Shown: one piece after another, positions 58,084-64,000 of the stretch
Layout of the letters: every line of letters starts with the position of its first letter
Numbering within the stretch: the stretch's first letter is position 1
IMG/VR virus record: IMGVR_UViG_3300032401_000006
Location: 1 to 64,000 of that record
From: a virus
Reading direction: 5' to 3' (one strand)
DNA: 64,000 bases
Notes under the pieces: generated by a model
The model's input: only the letters and a program-made list of their open reading frames with translations
Databases searched by the model: none
What the model was told of the DNA's origin: nothing
Translations under genes and position numbers: made by a program

Positions 58084-59089
58084 ACGAGCAGGCAGTATCC
58101 TTACATTCCGTGACAACCACGGACCAATCAATGCAAGATCTATCTGTTCGTTTGTGCAGTGGCAACATGAATCCGGAATCGTCAACGGAAACGATTTCAC
58201 GCCAGAAATCGTTGACATCAAGAATGGTGGTCTCGATCCAGACGGTCGTTGTCCTCCGCTGGCCACCGGAGCAATCTGCGGATTTACTCCCCAATGTGAT
58301 GATGGGGAGAATGATGATACTAAACCTAACTTTGTTGGTGGGTGGGTGTTGCAATTTGAGCACCCAGGTTACGATCCTTATTGTGTCCAATTTGCTTATG
58401 TTCCCGTCAACGAATTTTTCGGCGGAGCGAACACAGACAAAGGGGAGGGGCTCGGTTATTCAATCTGCTACCGAGTTGATGAGTTCGGCAATGTCCAGGC
58501 TGATATTGCCGTGAGATGTGGGCGTCCTGGAGGGATAAAGGATTCTATCCACAATCCTCACATGGTTGAAGTTACCGGGATGCCTTCGCTATTTGACTTC
58601 GATTTTCTCATGGGGAGGTACGTCGGACCTGGGGGCATCAGCATACTCAAGCTGCCTTCTGAGTTTTTCTTTCCGGATTGGCGAGCAGGTAAGTCCGCAA
58701 TCTTGATGCAAGATCGACTTCCGAAGGAACACCCTTTCAACACACCATATAGACTTGATCCAAACACATGGATGTACACGATGGCACGAGATGTTGAACT
58801 GTTAAGTCCAATCATCGGAGTCTCCCGCCGTAGTGATGGTGCAGGTATTTTGATGGTTCACGGAAATCTGTCTGTGGAGTCACAACCGGTGATTTACAAC
58901 ATCTGGAGCGACAGCCAGGGTGTAGTTCCGATCTTGTCATCGTGGGCATGTGACAAGTTCGATGACCGTTCAACCACGATCTATCGACTTTACTGGTTCC
59001 CATTCACCGCGCAGACGCGGGCACAGCAATTTGAACGGGCAATTGCATTGTGCAATTACGAGAATCCAATCAGCGTGCAGAACTGGTGA
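58061..59089 (+). CDS. Hypothetical protein (342 aa)
   Basis: ATG 58061 after AGAAGGAGACAAA; the in-frame ATG at 58028 has no site. Beta-rich, with many aromatic and Cys residues (RCPPLATGAICGFTPQCDDG, YSICYRVDEFGNVQADIAVR, TIYRLYWFPFTAQTRAQQFE). No signal peptide or known motif. The largest gene of the rightward cluster and one I cannot place. Confidence 0.7.
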   Translation: MAIRGYIERAGSILTFRDNHGPINARSICSFVQWQHESGIVNGNDFTPEIVDIKNGGLDPDGRCPPLATGAICGFTPQCDDGENDDTKPNFVGGWVLQFEHPGYDPYCVQFAYVPVNEFFGGANTDKGEGLGYSICYRVDEFGNVQADIAVRCGRPGGIKDSIHNPHMVEVTGMPSLFDFDFLMGRYVGPGGISILKLPSEFFFPDWRAGKSAILMQDRLPKEHPFNTPYRLDPNTWMYTMARDVELLSPIIGVSRRSDGAGILMVHGNLSVESQPVIYNIWSDSQGVVPILSSWACDKFDDRSTTIYRLYWFPFTAQTRAQQFERAIALCNYENPISVQNW

Positions 59090-59096
59090 GGTTAGT

Positions 59097-59426
59097 ATGA
59101 CTGACAATAAAGAAGCAGTAACAACCATTGGCAAATTCTATGAACCTCCGACCGTTCTGGAAATCCGAAAGTCGGACAACTCAATTTTGGTCAGTATTGG
59201 ACCTAACGGAGTTCTCACATACGGGCCAGACTACACACCGGACGCAGCAGCAGTAGTATTCTGGGAGGCACTTGCTGAAATGGGTATTGGAATTGCAAGT
59301 GCCCGAATTGCAGAGTTGAAATCAGCTTTGCGGAAGTATGGGCGTCATGCGGAAGACTGTATCAAGACGGCACGTCCATTAGGTAGGTGGTCTTGCGAAT
59401 GTGGCCTTGATGATGCATTCAAATGA
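59097..59426 (+). CDS. Small protein with C-terminal zinc motif (109 aa)
   Basis: ATG 59097 after GAGGTTAGT. The end reads LRKYGRHAEDCIKTARPLGR and WSCECGLDDAF, a His/Cys cluster seen in many small phage proteins. The N-terminal half has a short strand pair (LEIRKSDNSILVSIGPNGVL) and an alanine-rich helix. Role unknown. Confidence 0.65.
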   Translation: MTDNKEAVTTIGKFYEPPTVLEIRKSDNSILVSIGPNGVLTYGPDYTPDAAAVVFWEALAEMGIGIASARIAELKSALRKYGRHAEDCIKTARPLGRWSCECGLDDAFK

Positions 59427-59429
59427 GAA

Positions 59430-59498
59430 TGCCCTCACTCGGCATGGTAGTGAACCGACCTTTGCAAGGGTCATGCTTCAAGCCAGCCAGGGAGGGCA
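59430..59498 (+). other. Cloverleaf-like intergenic element 1
   Basis: Closing stem TGCCCTC/GAGGGCA (59430-59436 / 59492-59498) around arms CACT..AGTG and GACCT..GGGTC. Resembles a tRNA in outline (GGCATGGTAGTG) but lacks a standard T-arm. Confidence 0.45.
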
Positions 59499-59501
59499 GA
59501 A

Positions 59502-59565
59502 GCGGGTTGCTGCTACGGACTGGGCATAGACGTACAGCCTGTACAAAGTGGGACCAGCAGCCCGC
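59502..59565 (+). other. Cloverleaf-like intergenic element 2
   Basis: Closing stem GCGGGTTGCTG/CAGCAGCCCGC (11 bp, one U.G) encloses hairpin GTACA-GCC-TGTAC and CTA..TAG. Ends 15 nt before the next ATG, directly ahead of its GGAGGAG site. Confidence 0.5.
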
Positions 59566-59580
59566 GGATGGAGGAGTGAG

Positions 59581-59886
59581 ATGTCTGAAATCAAAACATT
59601 AACGTTTGTGACTGAGGGAAGAGTCGGATTACCCAAAGGACTTCCAAATCAAACCCTCCACATATCCACTCCACAGATGGATGTTGGCATAGTAGTCAAG
59701 GACGGGGCTTGTTCGCAGAACGCCAAAGCAGACTGTAGGCACTGTTGGCACGGAACCGGAGTAATGCTCGCAAGTAATCCACCGAAAGTCGAAGAGATTT
59801 GTTGTTGGTGCGGAGAGAAGCGATATTTGTTTAGTCGCGTTCTGGTTCTGGATGGAAAGCACGGGGAATTCGCCCCATTTAGGTAG
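59581..59886 (+). CDS. Small Cys-rich protein (101 aa)
   Basis: ATG 59581 after GGAGGAGTGAG. Cys/His positions CRHCWHGTG and ICCWCGEKRY form a probable zinc site. The N-terminal half is beta-rich. No family recognised. Confidence 0.65.
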   Translation: MSEIKTLTFVTEGRVGLPKGLPNQTLHISTPQMDVGIVVKDGACSQNAKADCRHCWHGTGVMLASNPPKVEEICCWCGEKRYLFSRVLVLDGKHGEFAPFR

Positions 59887-59904
59887 CCCGCGAAGGGAGG
59901 AGAG

Positions 59905-60099
59905 ATGGAGAAACCAGAACTTAAACCGTGCCCATTTTGTGGTAAAGATGCCTATTACAGTTGGGCTGTAAACGGCCTACTCATGGTCACTATTGGATGT
60001 GTCTACTGTGGCGTGCACGTTAAGGCCGCGAGGGATGGATATGGGGATGACGCCAAACTGAGTAGGGACATAGTAACTGTTTGGAATGCGCGAGTGTAA
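59905..60099 (+). CDS. Lar-like restriction alleviation family protein (64 aa)
   Basis: Reads LKPCPFCGKDAYYSWA, GCVYCGVHVKAA and a final VTVWNARV. The paired CPFC/CVYC and terminal WN.R are the Lar family pattern. Prophage Lar modulates type I restriction, but most family members are untested. GGGAGGAGAG precedes the ATG. Confidence 0.75.
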   Translation: MEKPELKPCPFCGKDAYYSWAVNGLLMVTIGCVYCGVHVKAARDGYGDDAKLSRDIVTVWNARV

Positions 60100-60139
60100 C
60101 CTTGCCTGAGGCAAGCGCCGTGCGGCGTGACGAAAGAAA

Positions 60140-60191
60140 GGCCGGTAGACGTTGCCGGAACGAGCCTATTAGCGGCTATCACGCCCCGGCC
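60140..60191 (+). other. Cloverleaf-like intergenic element 3
   Basis: Closing stem GGCCGG/CCGGCC (60140-60145 / 60186-60191) around CGTT-GCCGG-AACG and AGCC-TATTAGC-GGCT. Two tight hairpins precede it (TTGCCTGAGGCAA, CGCCGTGCGGCG). Ends 19 nt before the next ATG. Confidence 0.5.
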
Positions 60192-60210
60192 ACAGCGAAA
60201 GAGGCCTAAA

Positions 60211-60417
60211 ATGTACGAGACTTATATTCAAATCGTTCCACTTGTTCCTCAGGGCACTAACAGTACAATGTTCACCGCATGCTGTCACGTAGCCATATGC
60301 GACCGTGAAACTAAGTGTCCGCGATGCCGAAAGAAGGTAATCGGAGCAGATTGTGTAAGCGATTTTGCGCGCCGTGAACTTCGATGGAAGAATGCAACAC
60401 GTTATTGGAAGCGATGA
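60211..60417 (+). CDS. Small zinc-ribbon protein (68 aa)
   Basis: ATG 60211 after AGAGGCCTAAA; the open stretch upstream lies in the structured element. Cys pairs in ACCHVAICDRETKCPRCRKK suggest a zinc site. The C-terminus is basic. Family unknown but similar to small phage zinc proteins. Confidence 0.6.
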   Translation: MYETYIQIVPLVPQGTNSTMFTACCHVAICDRETKCPRCRKKVIGADCVSDFARRELRWKNATRYWKR

Positions 60418-60436
60418 GGACCACGGCGAACTTTAT

Positions 60437-60511
60437 GGGCTGGCTGCATACCCGTTCGAATCGGGCGTGCCGCAAGCACGAGATAGTTTGGCGACCCTAT
60501 ACAGCCAGCCC
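60437..60511 (+). other. Cloverleaf-like intergenic element 4
   Basis: Perfect 10-bp closing stem GGGCTGGCTG/CAGCCAGCCC encloses three arms: CCCG-TTCGAAT-CGGG (identical in form to a tRNA T-arm), CGTGC-CGCAA-GCACG, and ATAG..CTAT. The best-formed element of the set; ends 15 nt before the next ATG and abuts its AAGGAG site. Confidence 0.6.
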
Positions 60512-60526
60512 TCCAAGGAGATTGAG

Positions 60527-60961
60527 ATGAGCGAATTAACAGACATCCTACATGTGAGCGGCAATCCGCTTTGTTGGGAAGCGGCAAAGTGCATAGAAGC
60601 CCTTGAGGATGAACTCCAGGAGGCAAATCGTCAGACGCTTGAGGAGTCCACTACTGCGGATGATCTGCGAACAGCGGTGGGGTCGGCATACGAGGCAGCC
60701 ATTCAGCAGCGTGACGCATCATATCAGGCTGAGGCCAAGCTGCGAAAGGAGAACACCCACCTGTCCGAAGAGCTTGGAACATATACGAGCTTCGGCTGGA
60801 AGCATCAATACAAAAAATCTCAGGAGCGGTTGGAGGAGGCCATCCCATGGGTGGTCGATTACAGCGAAGGTAGGGCAATGATCGCACCGGACAGAACGCG
60901 AGTAACCGAGTGGATTGCCAAGGTGCGTTCGTATCGTTCCACAAAGGAGCCTCATGACTGA
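60527..60961 (+). CDS. Hypothetical coiled-coil protein (144 aa)
   Basis: ATG 60527 after CAAGGAGATTGAG. Helical with heptads (EAAKCIEALEDELQEANRQT, YQAEAKLRKENTHLSEELGT) and a C-terminal helix (RVTEWIAKVRSYRSTKE). Shares the ending style WLAKVRS/WIAKVRS with the next gene. Function unknown. Confidence 0.65.
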   Translation: MSELTDILHVSGNPLCWEAAKCIEALEDELQEANRQTLEESTTADDLRTAVGSAYEAAIQQRDASYQAEAKLRKENTHLSEELGTYTSFGWKHQYKKSQERLEEAIPWVVDYSEGRAMIAPDRTRVTEWIAKVRSYRSTKEPHD

Positions 60962-61157
60962 GATCAAAGTATCCGAGATCCGCGAACGGTTGGAATATCT
61001 ACGCCTTCATCCTAATCATCGTGCCAACTTCGGCATGAATGCGGAGGGGGACATCGCCAACCTGCTGGAGTTGGTGGAGGAGGCTGACTTTATTATTGGG
61101 TGCGATAAGCCGGATAATTTGATGAAGCAGAACTGGCTCGCCAAGGTGCGCTCATGA
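60954..61157 (+). CDS. Hypothetical protein (67 aa)
   Basis: ATG 60954 with AAAGGAG ahead, overlapping the previous gene by 8 nt. Helical (VSEIRERLEYLRLHPNHRAN, DIANLLELVEEADFIIGCDK) ending NWLAKVRS like its neighbour. Unknown. Confidence 0.6.
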   Translation: MTEIKVSEIRERLEYLRLHPNHRANFGMNAEGDIANLLELVEEADFIIGCDKPDNLMKQNWLAKVRS

Positions 61158-61179
61158 CCCTTAACTGAAAGGAAACAAT

Positions 61180-61836
61180 ATGCAAATATACAAAAACGGG
61201 GAGCTTGTGAAAATCAGAATCAAATATATCATGTCGTTCATTTTCATGGTTGCTGTGATTGGTGGCCTTCTGTTTGTAGGCCACAAAGCAACTCAATCGC
61301 CCGCATCAAAACCCCTTTCAGGAGCGGCGATTGAAATCACTCACATTCAAACTCAGCTTGATGCTCTCTCCCAACAAATAGCCCTAGCCAATGAATTTGG
61401 CTTCACTCCATCTATCGTTGACAAGGTGCAGAAGCTGTCCCAAGTCTATGTCAACACCGATCCGAAGTGGCGGCTGATCCGGACCCCCGAGAACCTGACG
61501 TACATCATCTTGAGTTTGATAAAAGCGGAATCCGACGGCGTCGTGGATGCGAAGGGAGATGGTGGCAAGGCAACCGGTCTGACACAAATGTGGATGGCCA
61601 CGGCGCGCCGGTACGATCCCAAAGTCACCGAGAAGGATCTAAAGAATCCCGACAAGCATTTAGACATAGCGTTTGCCCACTTCAATTTTCTGCTTGAGAA
61701 ATACAAAGGCAACATGGCCTTGGCCCTCTATGCCTGGAACCGGGGCGAGGGCAAGGTCGATCTGTTGATCAACATTGGGCAGCGTGTAGACAATGGCTAT
61801 GGTGCCCGTGTTTATCAAGCGACTACAAAGGAGTGA
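61180..61836 (+). CDS. Membrane-anchored lytic transglycosylase (SLT-type endolysin)
   Basis: 218 residues. N-terminal transmembrane anchor or SAR signal (YIMSFIFMVAVIGGLLFVGH). The C-terminal SLT domain has LSLIKAESDGVVDAKG (catalytic Glu in KAES), GKATGLTQMWMATARRY, HLDIAFAHFNFLLEKY and LALYAWNRGEGKVD. It cuts peptidoglycan glycan strands for lysis or entry. Followed by a small two-helix membrane protein. Confidence 0.85.
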   Translation: MQIYKNGELVKIRIKYIMSFIFMVAVIGGLLFVGHKATQSPASKPLSGAAIEITHIQTQLDALSQQIALANEFGFTPSIVDKVQKLSQVYVNTDPKWRLIRTPENLTYIILSLIKAESDGVVDAKGDGGKATGLTQMWMATARRYDPKVTEKDLKNPDKHLDIAFAHFNFLLEKYKGNMALALYAWNRGEGKVDLLINIGQRVDNGYGARVYQATTKE

Positions 61837-61839
61837 GAG

Positions 61840-62022
61840 ATGGACTTAGAAACAAGACTGGTGCTTTTTGTTATTTACGTCATCACTACAATCGCGGTAG
61901 GCGTATATGTTGCAGTCCAGAAGGGAAGAAGTCCAAGTGAAGGATTAACTCTAGGCCTGTTCTTTGGTCCAATTGGTTGGATCTTGGTAGGTCTTCTGCC
62001 AGAAAAGAAGAGGAAGTCATAA
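61840..62022 (+). CDS. Small two-helix membrane protein (60 aa), holin-like
   Basis: ATG 61840 after AAGGAGTGAG, 4 nt past the endolysin stop. Helices LVLFVIYVITTIAVGVYVAV and LTLGLFFGPIGWILVGLL, short basic ends. Placement after the endolysin suggests a holin, but the second helix also resembles common small bacterial membrane proteins. Confidence 0.6.
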   Translation: MDLETRLVLFVIYVITTIAVGVYVAVQKGRSPSEGLTLGLFFGPIGWILVGLLPEKKRKS

Positions 62023-62023
62023 A

Positions 62024-62338
62024 ATGAAAGTAGACAATCCAACACCTGAAGTCATTGAGCTGGCCCGAGAACAGCAGCGTCTCCAGCACGCGCTCCAGAC
62101 TGGCATCGCGATGAAGATGTCCATGATGCTGACGCGAGAGACTCAGGAGAAGCATTTGAGAGTCGGGGTCGACACCTGTCTGTGTTCTCATGCCGGCCTC
62201 TGTGCGCTTCTGATTGAGCGAGGTATGATAACACATGAGGAGCTTTTGCAGATGGAGAATGAATATCTCAAGCGGGATGTCACCAGGGCAGAATCAGAGC
62301 TTTCGAATGTGTTGGGCAGATCGGTGACATTGGTTTGA
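62024..62338 (+). CDS. Hypothetical protein (104 aa)
   Basis: ATG 62024, two bases past the previous stop. Mostly helical (VIELAREQQRLQHALQTGIA, ALLIERGMITHEELLQMENE), like small phage proteins that carry a CLCSHAGLCALL-type segment. No known function. Confidence 0.6.
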   Translation: MKVDNPTPEVIELAREQQRLQHALQTGIAMKMSMMLTRETQEKHLRVGVDTCLCSHAGLCALLIERGMITHEELLQMENEYLKRDVTRAESELSNVLGRSVTLV

Positions 62339-62344
62339 GCGATC

Positions 62345-62426
62345 TTGCCCGCCGTGCGGTCAATTTGTTTGCCAGCTAGACGGCGCCGCGACCGCGGCTT
62401 TATGAAGCAAGTTGCATGGCGGGCAA
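62345..62426 (+). other. Cloverleaf-like intergenic element 5
   Basis: 13-bp closing stem TTGCCCGCCGTGC/GCATGGCGGGCAA (one G.U) around GCCGC-GACC-GCGGC and GCC..GGC arms. Ends 19 nt before the next ATG, next to its AGGAG site. Confidence 0.55.
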
Positions 62427-62445
62427 TGCAAAACAGGAGTAAGAT

Positions 62446-62670
62446 ATGGCTAAAACTGCAGAACAATACACTCAATTCATCAAGGCACTGTTTGAGTTGT
62501 GTGACAAGCACGAAATCGGAATACAGCCCGTGTGCGAGACTGAAGGAATTCTCGGTGAGCTACTACTATACGACCCACTCGATCTGAAAAGTACGAGGTG
62601 GGATATCCCCACGGAACCTTTTCTCACTGAAATAAGCGATCATGGGATTGTGTATTTGAGTAGAAGATAA
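62446..62670 (+). CDS. Small hypothetical protein (74 aa)
   Basis: ATG 62446 after CAGGAGTAAGAT. Helix-strand layout (YTQFIKALFELCDKHEIGIQ, ILGELLLYDPLDLKS). Unknown. Confidence 0.65.
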   Translation: MAKTAEQYTQFIKALFELCDKHEIGIQPVCETEGILGELLLYDPLDLKSTRWDIPTEPFLTEISDHGIVYLSRR

Positions 62671-62679
62671 GGAGCAATC

Positions 62680-62943
62680 ATGCCAGCAAGAATGCGACAT
62701 CCAAAACTACCTGGTCAGAAATCCCGTAGAGTGATCCGACAAGAGGCAAAATACAAATGGGAGCAACGTGCCGTGGCGGCCTTTGGTCCCAGCGCCGTTC
62801 TTTATTGTGATCGAGCCGGCACGAAAATCGTGGGATTGTCGAAAGATGGCGGTCCGGATCACATCATCGTCTTGGCAAAGGGTGAGTCCTACGGAGAAGC
62901 ACTACAGCTGGCAGTAGAGACAAAAGCGGAGTTCATGATATGA
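62680..62943 (+). CDS. Small basic hypothetical protein (87 aa)
   Basis: ATG 62680 after AAGGAGCAATC. Arg/Lys-rich N-terminus (HPKLPGQKSRRVIRQEAKYK), then an alpha/beta part (HIIVLAKGESYGEALQLAVE). The last codons overlap the next gene. Unknown. Confidence 0.65.
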   Translation: MPARMRHPKLPGQKSRRVIRQEAKYKWEQRAVAAFGPSAVLYCDRAGTKIVGLSKDGGPDHIIVLAKGESYGEALQLAVETKAEFMI

Positions 62944-63281
62944 CACCCAGCTGGTCATGCAAAATCCCGGACAAGTATAAAAAGCAAGTTCGCAGCTTTT
63001 TCACGGACCTGCAAGAGAGGATTAAATATCGTCGATTTCTCCGCAGCCTCAAAAGCGTACCGGTCAGAGGTGTCAAAGTCTTGACTTGGGATGAATGGGG
63101 AAAAGGTGAATATGTCTGGACCGACAACCCAGTTTGGATCTTGGCCGATATCTGCCGCAGAGCAGGCCAGCCGCTTGACACAACATGTGAGGGTATACGA
63201 TCGATCTACCGGGCAGCGATGGCATGTGAAGAGCTGGTCTGCAACATATCTATCACTGACAGAAAGATAGAGAAATATTGA
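62940..63281 (+). CDS. Hypothetical protein (113 aa)
   Basis: ATG 62940 overlaps the previous TGA (ATGA). Basic start (KYKKQVRSFFTDLQERIKYR), a Trp-rich centre (LTWDEWGKGEYVWTDNPVWI) and a helical end. Unknown. Confidence 0.6.
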   Translation: MTPSWSCKIPDKYKKQVRSFFTDLQERIKYRRFLRSLKSVPVRGVKVLTWDEWGKGEYVWTDNPVWILADICRRAGQPLDTTCEGIRSIYRAAMACEELVCNISITDRKIEKY

Positions 63282-63436
63282 ATTTCACTGTCGTGGTGCA
63301 AATCAATAGGCATCAGTTGGCAAGACAATTACTCGTAACCGCTCTGATCGCGTTCATGACCGCAGCCATTCCAATCACAATCATATTTGGCACGGTGAAA
63401 TTGAGTCAGCTGTTCTACGACTGGTTCATCTGGTAG
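63278..63436 (+). CDS. Small membrane protein (52 aa)
   Basis: Probable start TTG 63278 overlapping the previous TGA (TTGA); a GTG seven codons in is the alternative. One long hydrophobic segment (LLVTALIAFMTAAIPITIIF) with an aromatic end (LFYDWFIW). Candidate holin or spanin-type helper; unproven. Confidence 0.55.
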   Translation: MNFTVVVQINRHQLARQLLVTALIAFMTAAIPITIIFGTVKLSQLFYDWFIW

Positions 63437-63442
63437 GTGTAT

Positions 63443-63643
63443 ATGCCGATCAAAGAGAACAAACCCGGAACAAGATTGTTTCAGATCAAGGCGCCACACT
63501 TCACGGCGGGCATCATACTGGAAGATGGAAAGACGATCAAGACTGCGCCGATAATCAGATACATGAAAGGGTGGTCGGTGCCGGAAGTCCTCCACTACTG
63601 CAGAAAGAACGCTTGGACTTGCATTGAAGTTGAAATGGAATGA
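63443..63643 (+). CDS. Small phage protein, GIILEDGKTIKTAPIIRYM type (66 aa)
   Basis: ATG 63443 after GGTAGGTGTAT; GTG 63437 is less likely. The phrase FTAGIILEDGKTIKTAPIIR and YMKGW with a later YC match a small beta-rich family common in phages, function unknown. Last gene of the rightward operon. Confidence 0.65.
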   Translation: MPIKENKPGTRLFQIKAPHFTAGIILEDGKTIKTAPIIRYMKGWSVPEVLHYCRKNAWTCIEVEME

Positions 63644-63752
63644 GCAACACCACCTGAACTGAATAATTCAGTGAATTAACAGCAAAATCCGCAAAACGGT
63701 AAAAGCCACTCGAATACAGCTCCAATAACTCTCGGAGGATCGCTTGGGGGCG

Positions 63753-63783
63753 TTGTTTTTAGAGAAGTTCGTGGGTTTATACC
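63753..63783 (+). promoter_or_regulatory. Promoter-like TTGTTT-19-TATACC with CGTGGGTT before -10
   Basis: The stretch CGTGGGTTTATAC is identical to that at 19.06 kb on the other strand. It points toward the terminator about 75 nt away, so it could make only a short RNA. Confidence 0.35.
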
Positions 63784-63856
63784 TCTTTATACTCAAAAAC
63801 GGAGGCAGAGCTGCGTGGAGCAGATAAACAGAAAAGCGGTATTGAAATAAAAAAAT

Positions 63857-63890
63857 GGCCCGGTGGGATGATGTTTTTACCCACCGGGCC
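63857..63890 (-). terminator. Rho-independent terminator for leftward transcription
   Basis: Perfect 11-bp G/C-rich stem GGCCCGGTGGG/CCCACCGGGCC with a 12-nt loop. On the minus strand it is followed by ATTTTTTTAT. It lies 20 nt after the stop of the leftward gene at the window edge. No U-run on the plus strand. Confidence 0.85.
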
Positions 63891-63909
63891 TGATGTAGGG
63901 TCGGATGTA

Positions 63910-64000
63910 CTACGGTTGGTTGTTCAAGCTCCGAGTCCGCATGCGAGTTGTCCACCGCGGGCCCACGCTATCGCCTGTCGCATATTTGTACTTGTGAAGA
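63910..64000 (-). CDS. C-terminal end of a leftward gene cut by the window
   Basis: 29 codons then TAG (63912-63910): the frame reads HKYKYATGDSVGPRWTTRMR and TRSLNNQP. The terminator directly downstream supports a real gene ending here. Another frame (to a TGA about 20 nt upstream of this TAG) is possible but less protein-like. Function not readable from this fragment. Confidence 0.45.
   Translation of the reverse strand, partial: LHKYKYATGDSVGPRWTTRMRTRSLNNQP

Larger units (their letters stand above)
63644..63909. other. Convergent intergenic region
   Basis: 266 nt without a gene. Contains a small palindrome CTGAATAATTCAG just after the last rightward gene, the promoter-like site at 63753-63783 and the terminator at 63857-63890. 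Confidence 0.5.

Noticed and set aside
59430-59498. True tRNA gene
   Set aside because: Outer stem and D-like arm fit, but the anticodon stem is irregular and no T-arm with TTCRANY pairs correctly.
60437-60511. True tRNA gene, because of CCCGTTCGAATCGGG
   Set aside because: The T-arm-like hairpin is the first arm inside a 10-bp stem and the remaining arms are in the wrong order and size for a tRNA.
1-64000. CRISPR array, insertion sequence or integrase/attachment site
   Set aside because: No regularly spaced direct repeats, no transposase or integrase motif and no duplicated core site were seen on either strand.

Overview
This window is part of a large double-stranded DNA tailed phage genome (Caudoviricetes, HK97-type head) that continues past both edges. 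The evidence is a complete head module (small and large terminase, portal, MuF-type head protein, protease/scaffold, major capsid protein), a nearly complete phage replisome, and an endolysin. I saw no integrase, no canonical tRNA and no tail gene; tail genes probably lie outside the window. Translation starts are preceded by strong AGGAG-type sites, and the clearest promoter (TTTACA-17-TATTAT) is sigma70-like. The host is therefore an ordinary bacterium that I cannot name.

Layout. (1) 1-23.3 kb, leftward: packaging and head genes. The capsid gene (555-4452) is interrupted by three group I introns, two of which encode Vsr-fold (EDxHD) homing endonucleases. The other head genes are unusual because enzymatic domains are built into them: HD hydrolase, ADP-ribosyltransferase, type IB topoisomerase, a Cys/His/Asp domain, a HAD phosphatase and a JAB-type peptidase. 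Most are preceded by short Gly/Ser/Arg-rich joint motifs. A sigma factor and several small genes separate the portal side from the terminase. (2) 23.3-49.3 kb, leftward: DNA metabolism. This includes a split SbcC with SbcD, a RuvC-like resolvase, a RecA-like recombinase, a gp32-like ssDNA-binding protein, clamp loader and sliding clamp. The family A DNA polymerase is split between a polymerase protein and a UDG-exonuclease fusion. It also holds a DNA-glycosyltransferase-like protein, a DnaB-like helicase and its loader, a primase, a second UDG-like protein, a second sigma-like factor, a PP2C phosphatase and an SF2 helicase. (3) 49.3-56.3 kb, leftward: the promoter-proximal early operon, with a MoxR-type AAA+ ATPase, a vWA protein, a 360-residue partner and small zinc proteins. 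(4) 56.3-57.1 kb: a divergent control region with promoters on both strands and two palindromes. (5) 57.1-63.6 kb, rightward: about 16 small genes including a lytic transglycosylase, several one- or two-helix membrane proteins and zinc-ribbon proteins. (6) 63.6-64 kb: a convergent end with a strong terminator and the tail of another leftward gene.

Two things recur that ordinary gene annotation does not explain. First, many intergenic gaps hold a compact inverted-repeat or cloverleaf-like element placed just before the ribosome binding site of the next gene; two copies (54.9 and 56.1 kb) show compensatory base changes. Second, similar short joint motifs flank unrelated enzyme domains in different virion genes, which suggests a modular way of loading enzymes into the particle.

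All homology calls were made by reading motifs. No database search, folding program or composition calculation was run.
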